The translations under genes and the position numbers were made by a program. From Roseovarius aestuariivivens (GTDB lineage: Bacteria > Pseudomonadota > Alphaproteobacteria > Rhodobacterales > Rhodobacteraceae), in contig NZ_SJEY01000001.1 in the NCBI RefSeq assembly GCF_004761875.1, positions 496,001 through 560,000 of the forward strand: 64,000 bases of DNA, read 5' to 3'. Positions 24,330-32,555 of this stretch are shown one piece after another. A model generated the notes under the pieces. It made no database searches. It was given only the letters and a program-made list of their open reading frames with translations, and was not told the DNA's origin. Position 1 is the first letter of the stretch; each line of letters begins with the position of its first letter.

Positions 24330-25067
24330 ATGGATTTCTTTACTGCACCTCTCAGAATGTCAGCCGCCTCGATGCGTCTTGCCGGGTATATGCTTGAGAA
24401 AAACCTTCAGGTCATGCACGCCACGAACATGGCATTGCTCGACGCGCATATGAGCGCTCTTGGCCTGCGGCGCAGCGGTGAACGCGGAAAGCCCAAAATG
24501 CGCGCCGTCAGCAAGCCAAAGACGGCTGCGAAAGCATCTGCCCCGACGGCGGTCTCAACGACGGCCAAGACAAAGAAATCGACGTCGACCGCGACGAAGA
24601 GCACCAAGAAAGCGGCGCCGGCCACCTCGGCCAAGTCGGTCAAGAAATCCTCTGCGCCGAAGAAAACTGCGGCGTCGAAGCCGGCGGCCAAAGCCACGTC
24701 GAAGTCGAGCCGGAGTTCGGCGCCGAAGACCGCACCTGTTTCGCCCAAGACCAAGGCATCGGCACCGGCCGCAAAGACACCCGAGGTTGCGGAGACGAAG
24801 GCGGTAACGACCAAACCCGAAGTCTCGGCGAAGGCCGCCAGCCCGGCACCGACCCCTGAAGCCAAGACAGTGCCGGCCAAACCTGAAGCGACCCCCGCTG
24901 CCACGCAGGGCAATGTCACGGCCTTCCCCGGCGCGGCGCAGCCAGCCGCCACCGAAACCGCCACGCAAGAGACTGCGGCCAAGCCGGGCGAGCAGAAGCG
25001 CCCGCGCAAGCCGTCCGCCCCGCCGGCGATGCCAGAGCGAATGGACGGTACGAAAGACGCCAAGTAA
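24330..25067 (+). CDS. Lys/Ala/Pro-rich low-complexity protein, phasin-like N-terminus
   Basis: A 245-aa protein. The first ~50 residues form amphipathic helices (MDFFTAPLRMSAASMRLAGY, MLEKNLQVMHATNMALLDAH) reminiscent of short phasin-like or PHA-associated proteins. The rest is a histone H1-like tail of K, A, S, T and P (for example SAKSVKKSSAPKKTAASKPA), becoming more acidic and Pro-rich (EAKTVPAKPEATPAATQ) before a basic end. Such tails bind nucleic acid or polymer surfaces. A TGCTGCGCTTGCA stretch upstream (near 24240) loosely recalls PhaR sites, a weak hint. Good ribosome binding site (AAAGGACGG) and a strong terminator afterwards support a well-expressed single gene. Confidence 0.72.
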   Translation: MDFFTAPLRMSAASMRLAGYMLEKNLQVMHATNMALLDAHMSALGLRRSGERGKPKMRAVSKPKTAAKASAPTAVSTTAKTKKSTSTATKSTKKAAPATSAKSVKKSSAPKKTAASKPAAKATSKSSRSSAPKTAPVSPKTKASAPAAKTPEVAETKAVTTKPEVSAKAASPAPTPEAKTVPAKPEATPAATQGNVTAFPGAAQPAATETATQETAAKPGEQKRPRKPSAPPAMPERMDGTKDAK

Positions 25068-25090
25068 GGCACTGTCCGTAAATGGACTCT

Positions 25091-25130
25091 GAAGCCCCGG
25101 GTTGCGCCAGACGCAATCCGGGGCTTCTTG
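25091..25130 (+). terminator. Strong terminator after the Lys/Ala-rich gene
   Basis: A 16-pair stem (one G-U) GAAGCCCCGGGTTGCG/CGCAATCCGGGGCTTC at 25091-25126 encloses a five-base loop and is followed by TTGTTTGT. Confidence 0.85.
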
Positions 25131-25211
25131 TTTGTCGGTACTCATGTCAGGGCGGCTGACCTATCTTGAACGCAAGGGAGGAAACCAGACACATCCAAGC
25201 GAGGTTTCCAG

Positions 25212-25439
25212 ATGATATCGACACCGAAAAACCCAACTTTTCAAAGCTCTGCGGGCACTGGCGCGCTGTCGCGCCTCTTTTCACGGTTCCTGAAGGCCAT
25301 GGAGGACCATCTGCGGATCGCATCGCGGCGCGATCTGATTGAAAAGCTCGAAGCGAAATCCGACGCTGAGCTCGCGGAGCTTGGCATCAAACGCGAGGAT
25401 ATCGCGATGCACGTTCTGCGTGATATGTTCTACGCCTGA
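25212..25439 (+). CDS. DUF1127-family small protein, 75 aa
   Basis: The C-terminal ~45 residues match DUF1127: RIASRRDLIEKLEAKSDAEL, AELGIKREDIAMHVLRDMFY. The family are short basic-to-amphipathic proteins of alphaproteobacteria; CcaF1 of Rhodobacter is an RNA-binding member whose mRNA carries CcsR small RNAs. The leader contains AAGGGAGGAAA (25174-25184), fully complementary to loop 2 of the anti-SD RNA array at 1.6 kb. GGAAACC (25180-25186) can pair with GGTTTCC (25203-25209), which overlaps the weak ribosome binding site GAGG. RNA binding there could free the start region; this is inference. No CcsR-like array follows this gene. Confidence 0.85.
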   Translation: MISTPKNPTFQSSAGTGALSRLFSRFLKAMEDHLRIASRRDLIEKLEAKSDAELAELGIKREDIAMHVLRDMFYA

Positions 25440-25599
25440 CACGGTGCGCCCCCCGGTTTTTGCGCCAGGGGCGCTTTGGCGCTACTGCCGCACTTCTACG
25501 CATGCCGCTGGGCGTGAAGAGATGTTGAAGCGTCCTCTGACATGGTCGCGCGCCGCGCGCGCTTGACACCGCTTACGCCCGGGGCCAACTCTGCGCTCC

Positions 25600-27045
25600 A
25601 TGTTGGATTTTCGTCCCGTCGGATACGTGATCGGCCTGATGGTCATGGCGCTTGGCCTGGCCATGGTGCTGCCGATGGTGGTCGATATTGCCGAAGGGCT
25701 TGGGCATTGGCAGGTGTTCGCCGAAAGCGCGATCCTGACCATCCTGATCGGCGGTCTTGTGGCGCTTGCCTGCCGCAACGGGGTGCGAGAGGGGCTGACG
25801 ATCCAGCAGACCTTTCTGGTCACCACATCCGTCTGGCTGGCGCTGCCTTTATTCGGTGCGCTGCCGTTCATACTCGGCGCGACCGAGGCGCGGATCGTGG
25901 ATGCGGTCTTTGAGGCAATGTCGGGCCTGACCACCACGGGATCTACCGTATTGAGCGGTCTCGATAGCCTCCCGAAAGGCCTGTTGCTGTGGCGTGGGTT
26001 GCTGCAATGGCTTGGCGGCATCGGGATCATTGTTGTCGCCATGGTGTTCCTGCCCGAGTTGCGGGTCGGCGGCATGCAGATCTTCCGGTCGGAATCCTTC
26101 GACACGATGGGCAAGATCCTGCCGCGGGCAACCGAAATTTCATCAAATATCTCGATCATCTATATCGGCATCACGCTGGCCTGCGTAGTCTCTTACATCC
26201 TGTGCGGAATGACCCCATTCGACGCCACGGTACACGCCCTGACCACGGTCTCGACCGGTGGCTTTTCCAATTACGATGCCTCTTTTGCGACGTTTTCCGG
26301 CTCGGCAGAATGGGTGGCGGTCGTCTTCATGATACTCGCGGCGCTACCCTTTGTGCGCTACGTGCAGTTGTTGAGCGGGAGCAATGCGCTTTTTCTCGAC
26401 AGCCAGGTGCGCGTCTTTCTCATGACGATCGGCGTGCTGGTGGTGATAACTGCGGCAGTCCTTCTGACGAACTTTTCGCGCCAGCCTGAACAGGCGCTGC
26501 GCGAGGCTGCGTTCAACATCACCTCGATCATCAGCGGCACGGGCTATGCCAGCGTCGATTACATGGGCTGGGGGTCGTTCCTGATCTCGATCTTCTTTTT
26601 TATCGGTTTGATCGGCGGCTGCGCCGGCTCGACCTCTTGTTCGATCAAGATTTTCCGCTACCAGCTGCTTTTCGCGTCCGTGCGAACCCAACTTAGCCGG
26701 ATCTACACGCCGCATGGTGTGTTCACTCCACGTTACGAGGGCCGTCCCATCGCCGATGACGTGCTCAGCTCGGTGATGTCGTTCTTCGTGTTTTTCGTCG
26801 TAACGCTGGGGCTGATCGCTGTGGCGCTGGCGATGACCGGACTCGATTTCACCACGTCGGTGTCAGGCGCGGCCACGGCGTTGGCCAATGTGGGGCCGGG
26901 CCTGGGCGACACCATCGGGCCGTCAGGAAATTTCGCGACGCTCAACGATACCGCCAAATGGATCCTGACCGCCGCGATGCTGATCGGGCGGCTGGAGTTG
27001 CTGGCGGTTTACGCGATCTTCACTCTGAATTTCTGGAGAGCCTGA
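25600..27045 (+). CDS. trkH: TrkH-family potassium uptake protein
   Basis: A 481-aa membrane protein that forms the pore of the Trk K+ uptake system, gated by cytosolic TrkA. Four selectivity-filter regions are seen: GLTTTGSTVL, TVSTGGFSNYD, ISGTGYASVDYMGWG and LANVGPGLGDTIG; the CAGSTSCSIKIFRYQLL segment is also typical. The start has no clear ribosome binding site; ATG 25600 (MLDFRPVGYVIGLM) is the family start. The stop overlaps the ATG of the TPP enzyme by one base, so the two are translationally coupled although functionally unrelated. trkA is not nearby. Confidence 0.94.
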   Translation: MLDFRPVGYVIGLMVMALGLAMVLPMVVDIAEGLGHWQVFAESAILTILIGGLVALACRNGVREGLTIQQTFLVTTSVWLALPLFGALPFILGATEARIVDAVFEAMSGLTTTGSTVLSGLDSLPKGLLLWRGLLQWLGGIGIIVVAMVFLPELRVGGMQIFRSESFDTMGKILPRATEISSNISIIYIGITLACVVSYILCGMTPFDATVHALTTVSTGGFSNYDASFATFSGSAEWVAVVFMILAALPFVRYVQLLSGSNALFLDSQVRVFLMTIGVLVVITAAVLLTNFSRQPEQALREAAFNITSIISGTGYASVDYMGWGSFLISIFFFIGLIGGCAGSTSCSIKIFRYQLLFASVRTQLSRIYTPHGVFTPRYEGRPIADDVLSSVMSFFVFFVVTLGLIAVALAMTGLDFTTSVSGAATALANVGPGLGDTIGPSGNFATLNDTAKWILTAAMLIGRLELLAVYAIFTLNFWRA

Positions 27046-28646
27046 TGGTCGAAACCGCCCCGACCCGCCACTTGGGGGCGCAGATTTCGCACATGCTCAA
27101 GGCGCGGGGGGTCGACGTGATTTTCGGCATACCCGGCGTGCACAATATCGAGATGTATCGCGGCGTCGAGGAGGCCGGGATCATCCATGTCCTGGCCCGG
27201 CACGAACAGGGTGCGGGATTTATGGCCGACGGCTATGCGCGGGCCAGCGGCAAGCCCGGGGTGGCCTATGTGATCACTGGCCCGGGTCTTTGCAATATCA
27301 TGACGCCGATGGGGCAGGCCTATTCAGACAGCGTGCCGCTGCTGGTGCTATCCTCCTGTCTCGACGAGACAGTGGCGCGGCGCGGCCAGCTTCACCAGAT
27401 GATTGACCAGGCGGGCGCGGCGGCGTGTGTTTGCGACTGGAGCTTTGAGGCGCGCACGCCCGGTGCGGCCTTTGCCCTGATCGACCGCGCCTTGACCGAG
27501 TTCGTCAGCCAGCGACCGCGCCCAAAGCATCTGCAGATCCCGATCGGCCTGCTGGGCGCTGACGCAGAGGCGTGCTGGGATGATCTCTATTTGCCGGGAT
27601 ACGCGCGGCCGCTCCCTATACCGGAGCAGGTCGAAACTGCGGCAGAGGCACTGAAAGCGGCACGGCGACCTCTCTTCGTATTCGGCGGCGGTGCATGCGG
27701 CGCCGTACAGGCCGCGCGTGATGTGCTGCGCCTGTCGCGGGCCTCATCCTTTTGCACCTATGCCGGACGCGGGATTGTCGCGGCCGATGATACTTTGTAC
27801 TTCGGCGCCTATCTGGCGCGACCGGACAGCGCGGCGATTTTTGCGCAAGCCGATCTTGTACTTCAGGTCGGTACTGACATGGCCGAAGTCGATCTGTGGC
27901 GGGACGCGCTCGGTCACACCTGCGAGACCATCCATGTCAATCTGGACGCGGAGGTTTTAGCGCGGGGGAAAGGCACGGATCAGCGTATCCACGCCGACAG
28001 TCTGGAGTTTCTCAAGGCGCTCGGGGGGCGGCTTAAGGACCATGTGCCGCAGACGACATGGTTCGAAGAGGATGTCGCGAAGACGCGAGCGCGGTGGCGG
28101 GCCGAGGTGGAATCGGAGCGCCCCGGCATCCTGCCGGTGCTCGATGCGCTGCGAGACATCACCCCGCCTGAGACGATGATCTATTCCGACATGACGCAGA
28201 TCGCCTACACAGCGCTTGAGACGTGGCCGATGGACTGGCCAGGCCACTGGCACCACCCTTACGGCTTTGGCACGCTGGGTTACGCGGTGCCAGCCGCCAT
28301 CGGCGGAGCAGTGGCGCGGCCAGGCCTGCCGACGCTGGCCATCGCGGGCGATTACGGCTTCCAGTATACCTTGCAAGAGCTCGGCACGGCGGTCGAACTG
28401 GGGCTGCCGTTGCCGATTGTGGTCTGGGACAACGCGAAGCTGAAAGAGATCGAGGACGCGATGGTGCGCGCGCAGATCGCGCCCAATGCCGTCGTGGCGC
28501 AGAACCCCGATTTCTGCGCGCTGGCGCGTGCCTATGGCGCGCATGCGACGCTGCCCGGGACGCTGGACGAAATGCGCATGGCGGTAAGGGCGGCGTTCGA
28601 GGCTGACCGTCCGACGCTGATCCATGTCAGACCGGGGCTCGCCTAA
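27045..28646 (+). CDS. Thiamine pyrophosphate-dependent decarboxylase/synthase-like enzyme
   Basis: A 533-aa member of the acetolactate synthase/benzoylformate decarboxylase superfamily. The catalytic glutamate lies in LARHEQGAGFMADGYARASG near 60-70; the middle domain follows, and the C-terminal TPP site is GDYGFQYTLQELGTAVELGL ... WDNAKLKEIEDAM, in which the usual GDGxF becomes GDYGF and NN becomes DNAK. Similar Rhodobacterales proteins are often called 5-guanidino-2-oxopentanoate decarboxylase (AruI-like, arginine transaminase pathway); I cannot confirm the substrate. Its ATG overlaps the trkH stop. Confidence 0.85.
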   Translation: MVETAPTRHLGAQISHMLKARGVDVIFGIPGVHNIEMYRGVEEAGIIHVLARHEQGAGFMADGYARASGKPGVAYVITGPGLCNIMTPMGQAYSDSVPLLVLSSCLDETVARRGQLHQMIDQAGAAACVCDWSFEARTPGAAFALIDRALTEFVSQRPRPKHLQIPIGLLGADAEACWDDLYLPGYARPLPIPEQVETAAEALKAARRPLFVFGGGACGAVQAARDVLRLSRASSFCTYAGRGIVAADDTLYFGAYLARPDSAAIFAQADLVLQVGTDMAEVDLWRDALGHTCETIHVNLDAEVLARGKGTDQRIHADSLEFLKALGGRLKDHVPQTTWFEEDVAKTRARWRAEVESERPGILPVLDALRDITPPETMIYSDMTQIAYTALETWPMDWPGHWHHPYGFGTLGYAVPAAIGGAVARPGLPTLAIAGDYGFQYTLQELGTAVELGLPLPIVVWDNAKLKEIEDAMVRAQIAPNAVVAQNPDFCALARAYGAHATLPGTLDEMRMAVRAAFEADRPTLIHVRPGLA

Positions 28647-28724
28647 GGCCGCGGGTGCCAGGCCACCTCTCACGCGTCTGGTTTCTGTCGGTGCGACACG
28701 CCGCGACCGCGGGCCCAAGCCCGC

Positions 28725-28994
28725 TTAGTAGACGTCGCGATAGGAAGTATGCCCGACAATGTATTTCGGACAGCCTCGCTTGGCCGTGTTTATGATCAGG
28801 TACCAGATCACTTCGCCTGGACGGCCCGCGCGCGAGTACTCGCATCCTTTGGGATGGGTCCACCATTGGCCTTCATAGTCTACGGGCGGCACCGCCTTTC
28901 TGTCCTGCGCCACGTCGCCCGAAAGATCGGCCTGAGCTGCCTGCGTCAGGCCAAGGCCAACAGCGGCGGCGGTCACAAGTGCCAAAATCTTCAT
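28725..28994 (-). CDS. Small secreted hypothetical protein, 89 aa
   Basis: A signal peptide (MKILALVTAAAVGLGLTQAAQA) precedes a ~67-residue mature domain, DLSGDVAQDRKAVPPVDYEG and following, with two cysteines (KGCEYSR and RGCPKYIVG) that probably form a disulfide. The motif YEGQWWTHPKGCEYSRAG is distinctive; I do not know its function. GGAGTGTTTACC upstream of the ATG is a modest ribosome binding site. It lies alone between the TPP enzyme and the protease-like gene. Confidence 0.72.
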   Translation of the reverse strand: MKILALVTAAAVGLGLTQAAQADLSGDVAQDRKAVPPVDYEGQWWTHPKGCEYSRAGRPGEVIWYLIINTAKRGCPKYIVGHTSYRDVY

Positions 28995-29156
28995 GGTAAA
29001 CACTCCTATTCCCCGGAGTGGTTTCCCATTCGCTCCGGCACACTGCCCCACACCAAGGGCGAGAATTGCCAGCGGAGATTTCGGAGTACTTAACGCAACC
29101 TAGAAAGATAACGCCTTAGAATTTTGATTTTTATGGTGATTTTAATTGGCTGCGCG

Positions 29157-30932
29157 TCAGTCCCAGCAGCTGACCAGAACCGTCATGCCGGTTGCCCGCT
29201 GGGTCAGCGCCTCGGGCTTGAGCAGATCACCGCCGGTGCTGGCCGCGCTGCGCACGCCGGCGGCTTCGAGTACCGCCCGGATCGTTTCGGCATTGGCGGC
29301 GAAACTCACACCATCCGGCAATCGCCGTCCGTTGCTTTGCGCTGGCAAAAGCATGCCAACCACTGCGCCGCCCGCGTCCACAACCGGTCCCCCGGCATCG
29401 CCTTCAAGCGCGCTCAGCGCCAGGCGCTTCAGGCTTTCCTCACCTTGAAGGCCCTGCACATCCTCCAGCTGTCCGAAGGTTACGGTCGGCGCGCTGAGCA
29501 CGCCTCCATAACTGTAGCCCGCGACTGCAATATCGGCCTTGAGCCTCGGCACGGCCTCGCCGAACGCCGCGACTGCGAGCGGGGCCAGCGGATCGACCGG
29601 GCGCAATACCGCGATTCCCGCCTCTTCGTCCACCGCCTGCACCGTGGCGTCATAGGCGTCGTCGAGCGTGATCCGGCTGCAGCCCTGTACCACTTCCGAG
29701 GTGGTTACCACGGTGCCGGCACGGTCCACGTAAAAGCCCGAACGAGAGATCTTGGGCTTGCGGATTTCCAGACCGGCGACGAGATTGATGCTTTGTTCGC
29801 GGTCCGCGCCTGCGGTGGGATCCAGTGTACCGTCGAGCCGGGTGAAGCTTTCCTGCATCTCGCCCAAAAGACGGGTGCGGCGTTCTTCGTCGCCGGCGGG
29901 CCAGATCAGGGTAAAGCCTTTGACTTCGCCGTTTCTCAGCCATGCCTGGGTGTGGGAAATGAAGTAAGCGCCTTCGCCGATCAGCGTGAATGCATCGCCC
30001 TGGATCGTGCGCGGCCCGGTTTCTGGCACAATTTCAAGGGTTTGCATGATGTCGTAGAGCCCGGCCAGCGTCGCGCGATCGCCCTCTTGCGATATCAGAA
30101 GCACGCGCGCCTCTATATTGCCGGTGGCGGTGTAATGCGCGAAGGGCGCTTCGTAACGATCAAAGCTGACCACGTCCATCGGCATCCGCATTTCGATGCC
30201 GGCTTCTGTGTCTCGCACCACGCGCAGGCCCAGGCCATCAAGCACGGCGTTATACTGTCGCAAAAGCTCGGCACGCTGCCTTGTGGTCAGAACGCCGGTA
30301 GGTTCGAAACTATTAGCTTCTTGCCAGCGTGCCATGGAGCCACGCGTACCGCGCCCGAAAGCTGCATCGATCGCGCCGCCGTAAAAGCCCGCCCATTTGA
30401 GCGCGACCTGCAGCGCCGCGCGTTCTTCGCGGGTTAGGCGGGCCTCGCTGGCGCGGGCCTCGCGCGGGGTTTCGTCCACGAGCACTGGTTCCGGGTCAGC
30501 GGTGGCCTCGGGTGCCGGATCCACCCGCTCGGTCCGGGCCTGAGAGCTGCGCGCCTCGCTCTGCGCTGCATCGGACGTCTGTCCGCTTTCGATGGCGGCC
30601 AGAAGATCGGTGCCTACCGGCCAGAATTGGCGCTGGTATTCAGAAGGTTGCGCGATGTAGCTGTCGCGCGGGATCAGGCGGGCCGCGCGCAAATTGCGCA
30701 GGATGCCGGGGGCCTCGTCTTCGTCATAGGGGCCAAGCGCGATGCCGTACCAGCCACCGCCAAGCGCGAAGCCGTTTACGTCTTGCACCTCTAAGGCGTA
30801 GCGGCGCAGGCTGTCTTCCGCGCGGGCGAGACTGGGTTGCGCCTCGATCTGAATGAAGACGGATTGCTGCGCTGCCGCCGGCAAAGCGCCCGCAAACACG
30901 ATAAAAAGCAGCGACATAAAGATACGCGTCAT
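29157..30932 (-). CDS. SPOR/peptidoglycan-binding protein with degenerate trypsin-like domain
   Basis: A 591-aa exported protein (signal peptide MTRIFMSLLFIVFAGALPAA). Residues ~25-105 resemble a SPOR-like module (SVFIQIEAQPSLARAEDSLR), ~165-225 a PG_binding_1 domain (LQVALKWAGFYGGAIDAAFG), and the C-terminal ~190 a trypsin/DegP-like fold. The catalytic residues are missing: the usual T-x-x-H-V-V is TTSEVVQGC (Glu near 413), and GDSGGP is GDAGGP (Ala near 513). It is therefore likely a non-catalytic binding protein of the cell wall, perhaps recognising unfolded or septal partners. Start ATG 30932 fits the signal peptide. It is divergent from glyQ. Confidence 0.82.
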   Translation of the reverse strand: MTRIFMSLLFIVFAGALPAAAQQSVFIQIEAQPSLARAEDSLRRYALEVQDVNGFALGGGWYGIALGPYDEDEAPGILRNLRAARLIPRDSYIAQPSEYQRQFWPVGTDLLAAIESGQTSDAAQSEARSSQARTERVDPAPEATADPEPVLVDETPREARASEARLTREERAALQVALKWAGFYGGAIDAAFGRGTRGSMARWQEANSFEPTGVLTTRQRAELLRQYNAVLDGLGLRVVRDTEAGIEMRMPMDVVSFDRYEAPFAHYTATGNIEARVLLISQEGDRATLAGLYDIMQTLEIVPETGPRTIQGDAFTLIGEGAYFISHTQAWLRNGEVKGFTLIWPAGDEERRTRLLGEMQESFTRLDGTLDPTAGADREQSINLVAGLEIRKPKISRSGFYVDRAGTVVTTSEVVQGCSRITLDDAYDATVQAVDEEAGIAVLRPVDPLAPLAVAAFGEAVPRLKADIAVAGYSYGGVLSAPTVTFGQLEDVQGLQGEESLKRLALSALEGDAGGPVVDAGGAVVGMLLPAQSNGRRLPDGVSFAANAETIRAVLEAAGVRSAASTGGDLLKPEALTQRATGMTVLVSCWD

Positions 30933-31095
30933 GAAGTTGCCCTTGCCCGAATGCCTGTTTCGAAGTCCCTCAGCCGTGTTGTAGCAAATCTGCCGCGCCG
31001 TGCACCCAAAATATGGTCTGTCGCGTGATTGACCCTGCCGTGCCCGCGGCCTAAGCAGGGGCAACGATTTCAGGGCTTTCCAATAAGGGCAGATC

Positions 31096-32025
31096 ATGGC
31101 GGACACCTCTGCGAAACCCCGCTCTTTCCAAGAGATCATCCTGCGGCTTCAGACCTATTGGGCGGCCAAGGGATGTGCTGTTTTGCAGCCCTATGACATG
31201 GAAGTGGGGGCGGGCACGTTCCACCCGGCAACGACTTTGCGCAGTTTGGGATCAAAGCCGTGGGCGGCCGCCTATGTGCAGCCGTCGCGTCGGCCCACCG
31301 ACGGGCGTTATGGCGAGAACCCGAACCGCCTGCAGCACTATTATCAATTCCAGGTGCTCATCAAACCAAGCCCGCCGGATTTGCAGAATCTTTACCTCGG
31401 CAGTCTGGAAGCCATCGGCATTGACGCAACTCTGCACGATATCCGATTTGTCGAGGACGACTGGGAAAGCCCGACCCTTGGTGCCTGGGGGCTGGGGTGG
31501 GAGGTCTGGTGCGACGGGATGGAAGTGAGCCAGTTCACCTATTTCCAGCAGGTCGGCGGGCATGACTGCGCGCCCGTGTCGGGCGAATTGACCTACGGGC
31601 TTGAGCGGCTTGCGATGTATGTGCTGGGAATCGACCACGTGATGGACATGCCCTTCAACGACCCCGATGCGCCGATTGCACTGAGCTACGGCGACGTCTT
31701 TCGCCAGACCGAGCAGGAATACAGCCGTTGGAATTTCGACGTGGCGGATACGGACGTTCTGTTGCGGCATTTCGAGGAGGCCGAGGCGGAATGCGAGGCG
31801 ATCCTGAGCCAGCCAGCCGACGATCCCAAGACGGGTATGCGCATCGTCATGGCGCACCCCGCATATGACCAGTGCATCAAGGCCAGCCATATCTTCAACC
31901 TGCTGGATGCGCGTGGTGTCATCTCGGTGACGGAGCGTCAGGCCTATATCGGACGGGTGCGCGCGCTGGCGAAGAAATGCGCCGACGCCGTCGTGACGAC
32001 CGAAGCCGGCGGGCAAGCGGCGTAA
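31096..32025 (+). CDS. glyQ: Glycine-tRNA ligase alpha subunit
   Basis: A 309-aa catalytic subunit of the bacterial alpha2beta2 glycyl-tRNA synthetase. The start [20 protein letters not shown], the [15 protein letters not shown] and [20 protein letters not shown] motifs and FTYFQQVGG ... [15 protein letters not shown] are diagnostic. The ribosome binding site is AAGGGCAG. The stop codon overlaps the ATG of the small gene at 32025, which in turn overlaps glyS, giving one operon. Confidence 0.98.
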   Translation: MADTSAKPRSFQEIILRLQTYWAAKGCAVLQPYDMEVGAGTFHPATTLRSLGSKPWAAAYVQPSRRPTDGRYGENPNRLQHYYQFQVLIKPSPPDLQNLYLGSLEAIGIDATLHDIRFVEDDWESPTLGAWGLGWEVWCDGMEVSQFTYFQQVGGHDCAPVSGELTYGLERLAMYVLGIDHVMDMPFNDPDAPIALSYGDVFRQTEQEYSRWNFDVADTDVLLRHFEEAEAECEAILSQPADDPKTGMRIVMAHPAYDQCIKASHIFNLLDARGVISVTERQAYIGRVRALAKKCADAVVTTEAGGQAA

Positions 32026-32555
32026 TGGGAAAGGTACTGTCCTTGGCGATCCTGATCAGCGCGCTCGCGGCAGGCGTATCGATGTACTATTTACAGGTCT
32101 ATCATTTCTACGAACCGGTCGAGGCGACGGGCACGGACGACGTGATGTTGACTTCCATCTCGACCGATAAGCCTGAGCCGGTGCTCTACGGGGATTTCGA
32201 GGGTATCGATGCGGACAGCTCGCCCATCCGGTACCGGGCCTGCTTCACCACGTCGATGAGCCTAGCCATGCTATCGGAAACCTATGTACCCTATGCTCAG
32301 GCCGAGCCCCTGACTGCGCCGGGCTGGTTCGAATGTTTCGACGCAGAGGAGATCGGCGGGTCGCTGGAAGACGGCCGCGCGCTGGCCTTTCTGGGCACCA
32401 AGGACATCGAGTATGGCATAGACCGGATTGTGGCCATCACCGAGGATGGCCGCGGCTATGTCTGGCAGCAGATCAATGAGTGCGGCGAGGTCGTTTTCGA
32501 CGGTAACCCTGTCCCCGAAGACTGCCCCGAGCCGCCCGAAGGAGGGCTGAACTGA
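32025..32555 (+). CDS. Hypothetical membrane-anchored protein between glyQ and glyS
   Basis: A 176-aa protein with one N-terminal signal-anchor helix (GKVLSLAILISALAAGVSMYY) and a periplasmic domain containing RYRACFTTSMSLAMLSETYV, GWFECFDAEEIG and a C-terminal NECGEVVFDGNPVPEDCPEP; four cysteines may pair. Both ends overlap neighbouring genes by one base (TAATG, TGATG), showing coupled translation with glycyl-tRNA synthetase. I believe Rhodobacterales genomes commonly keep an orf here (possibly catalogued as DUF6446), but its function is unknown. Confidence 0.78.
   Translation: MGKVLSLAILISALAAGVSMYYLQVYHFYEPVEATGTDDVMLTSISTDKPEPVLYGDFEGIDADSSPIRYRACFTTSMSLAMLSETYVPYAQAEPLTAPGWFECFDAEEIGGSLEDGRALAFLGTKDIEYGIDRIVAITEDGRGYVWQQINECGEVVFDGNPVPEDCPEPPEGGLN

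Noticed and set aside
29124-30437. A 437-codon plus-strand frame opposite the protease-like gene
   Set aside because: No ribosome binding site, no recognisable domain, and shadow-like composition; the minus-strand protein has ordered domains and a signal peptide.
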